Positions 5,121-5,835 of a stretch of DNA of 5,835 bases are shown one piece after another. The stretch covers positions 1 to 5,835 of the forward strand of contig MTKS01000117.1 of the NCBI GenBank assembly GCA_004028495.1. Direction: 5' to 3'. A model generated the notes under the pieces. The model worked only from the letters and a program-made list of their open reading frames with translations, did not search any database and was not told the DNA's origin. The first letter of the stretch is position 1. Each line of letters opens with the position of its first letter. The stretch is from Candidatus Electrothrix marina (GTDB lineage Bacteria; Desulfobacterota; Desulfobulbia; Desulfobulbales; Desulfobulbaceae). The position numbers were made by a program, and so were the translations under genes.

Positions 5121-5145
5121 AGGGGCGTTCGCGAACCGCCCGTAC
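5121..5145. repeat. GC-rich palindromic element (REP-like)
   Basis: Between the ROCO and antitoxin genes lies AGGGGCGTTCGCGAACCGCC followed by CGTAC. The core TTCGCGAA (5128-5135) is a perfect palindrome flanked by G/C and then, with one bulged C (5137), by GGGC (5123-5126) and GCCC (5138-5141). It resembles the GTAGGGGCGGTTCGCGAAC-type palindromic intergenic repeats I recall from several bacterial genomes. It lies about 41 bases downstream of the ROCO stop and could also act as a transcript-end hairpin, although no strong T tract follows on either strand. Only one copy is in this window, so repeat status is inferred. Confidence 0.4.
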
Positions 5146-5185
5146 TTATTTCAGCAGGCTTCTCCGGGTGATGACAGAAGGCAGG

Positions 5186-5835
5186 TTACTTCTTCTCCCT
5201 TTTTAGCAGATCATCGAACAGGTTGTTAAAATTGAGCTTTACGCCGAATACTTCAGGGTTTACTTCAAGATACCTGCTCAGTCCCGTTGCTAACCGGTTC
5301 ATTGCTCCGGTCTTCCTTTCTCCATCAGCTAAGGCAATCATCTTTTCGCCCTCGCTTTGACTATCGAAATGGACACCGGCGAGCAATTCTTTCACGCTGT
5401 ACGCTTTTTTCGTGCCTTCCGGGATAATCTTTTCCAGCCCCTGTTCCGCATAGTCGAGCAAGGTTTCATAGGCAACACTGACCGCTGGGTTGTTTGGGAG
5501 CGGAATCCGCTCGCTGACCTTCAGGCCGTCAAATCCGGTATGGAGTTCACGGAAGGTGAGCCAGATCAGGGCGAGGAAGACTTTGCGCTCCGTGCCGTTG
5601 ACCAAGATCTGAATGCGCCGGGCTTCATTATCCGCCCGCACCACTGCGACGGCATCAAGCGGGGGGTGCTTCAGGACTACCCCGGTACGCCAGCGCAGCT
5701 CGTCTTTGATCTCCTCATGTCGTTTGACGATGAAGCGGGGCATGATTGAGGGCGGGAAGAAGTCTTTGTACTCAAGGAGAAAGCGGAGCACCCCCTGTTC
5801 ATCGAAGTCAAAGGGTGGCTCTGAGACTGCCAAGG
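5186..5835 (-). CDS. C-terminal COR domain of a ROCO-family (Roc-COR) protein, partial
   Basis: The frame is open through the right edge and ends with TAA at 5188-5186; the visible 216 or so residues are the C-terminal part of a larger protein. The COR signature is clear: FLLEYKDFFPPSIMPRFIVK followed by RHEEIKDELRWRTGVVL, then DAVAVVRADNEARRIQILVNG, RKVFLALIWLTFRELH, and KVSERIPLPNNPAV. COR follows the Ras-like Roc GTPase in ROCO proteins and mediates dimerisation; many bacterial members have leucine-rich repeats before Roc. None of those upstream parts is in the window. After COR (about residue 120 onward) comes a tail with VKELLAGVHFDS and a final helix ending LFDDLLKREKK, with no recognisable effector domain. 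No in-frame ATG marks a start near the edge. The protein is probably cytoplasmic; bacterial ROCO functions are mostly unknown. Confidence 0.85.
   Translation of the reverse strand, partial: LAVSEPPFDFDEQGVLRFLLEYKDFFPPSIMPRFIVKRHEEIKDELRWRTGVVLKHPPLDAVAVVRADNEARRIQILVNGTERKVFLALIWLTFRELHTGFDGLKVSERIPLPNNPAVSVAYETLLDYAEQGLEKIIPEGTKKAYSVKELLAGVHFDSQSEGEKMIALADGERKTGAMNRLATGLSRYLEVNPEVFGVKLNFNNLFDDLLKREKK

Overview
This window looks like a piece of chromosome from a Gram-negative bacterium with intermediate GC. The style of the threonine synthase, the presence of a ROCO-type (Roc-COR) protein and the toxin-antitoxin pair would fit a deltaproteobacterial sulfate-reducer or cable-bacterium relative (Desulfobulbales-like). 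That placement is inference from memory of protein style; nothing in the window proves it.

Layout. Bases 1-126 hold the tail of a + strand reading frame that enters from the left edge. Bases 127-543 have no convincing gene, but contain a near-consensus sigma70 promoter (344-371), a hairpin, a 12-bp palindrome and a strong but orphan Shine-Dalgarno sequence. Next, on the + strand, come a small basic protein with a bacterial PH-like domain (544-1035), threonine synthase thrC (1121-2521), a small coiled-coil lipoprotein (2543-2944) and a small three-helix membrane protein (2946-3332). The last three are tightly packed and probably share a transcript. The two small membrane genes are visibly AT-richer than thrC.

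The right half is on the - strand and converges on the first half at about 3333-3489. Reading leftward from the right edge: the C-terminal COR part of a ROCO protein (5835-5186, N-terminus outside the window), a spacer with a GC-rich palindromic element and a possible promoter, a Phd/YefM-type antitoxin (4998-4764), a PIN-domain VapC toxin (4764-4333) and an EI24/CysZ-like membrane protein (4251-3490).

The most notable observation is the antitoxin. As written, its reading frame breaks at a run of nine A (4874-4866 on the - strand). One A fewer restores a complete 77-residue antitoxin that ends in TGATG, its stop sharing a base with the toxin start. The toxin is intact, with all four PIN acidic residues. 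The break could be a homopolymer error, a recent mutation, or a slippage-dependent antitoxin. I see no CRISPR array, tRNA, rRNA or complete insertion sequence. No wholly new system is demonstrated here; the lipoprotein/membrane-protein pair is the main group of unknown function.
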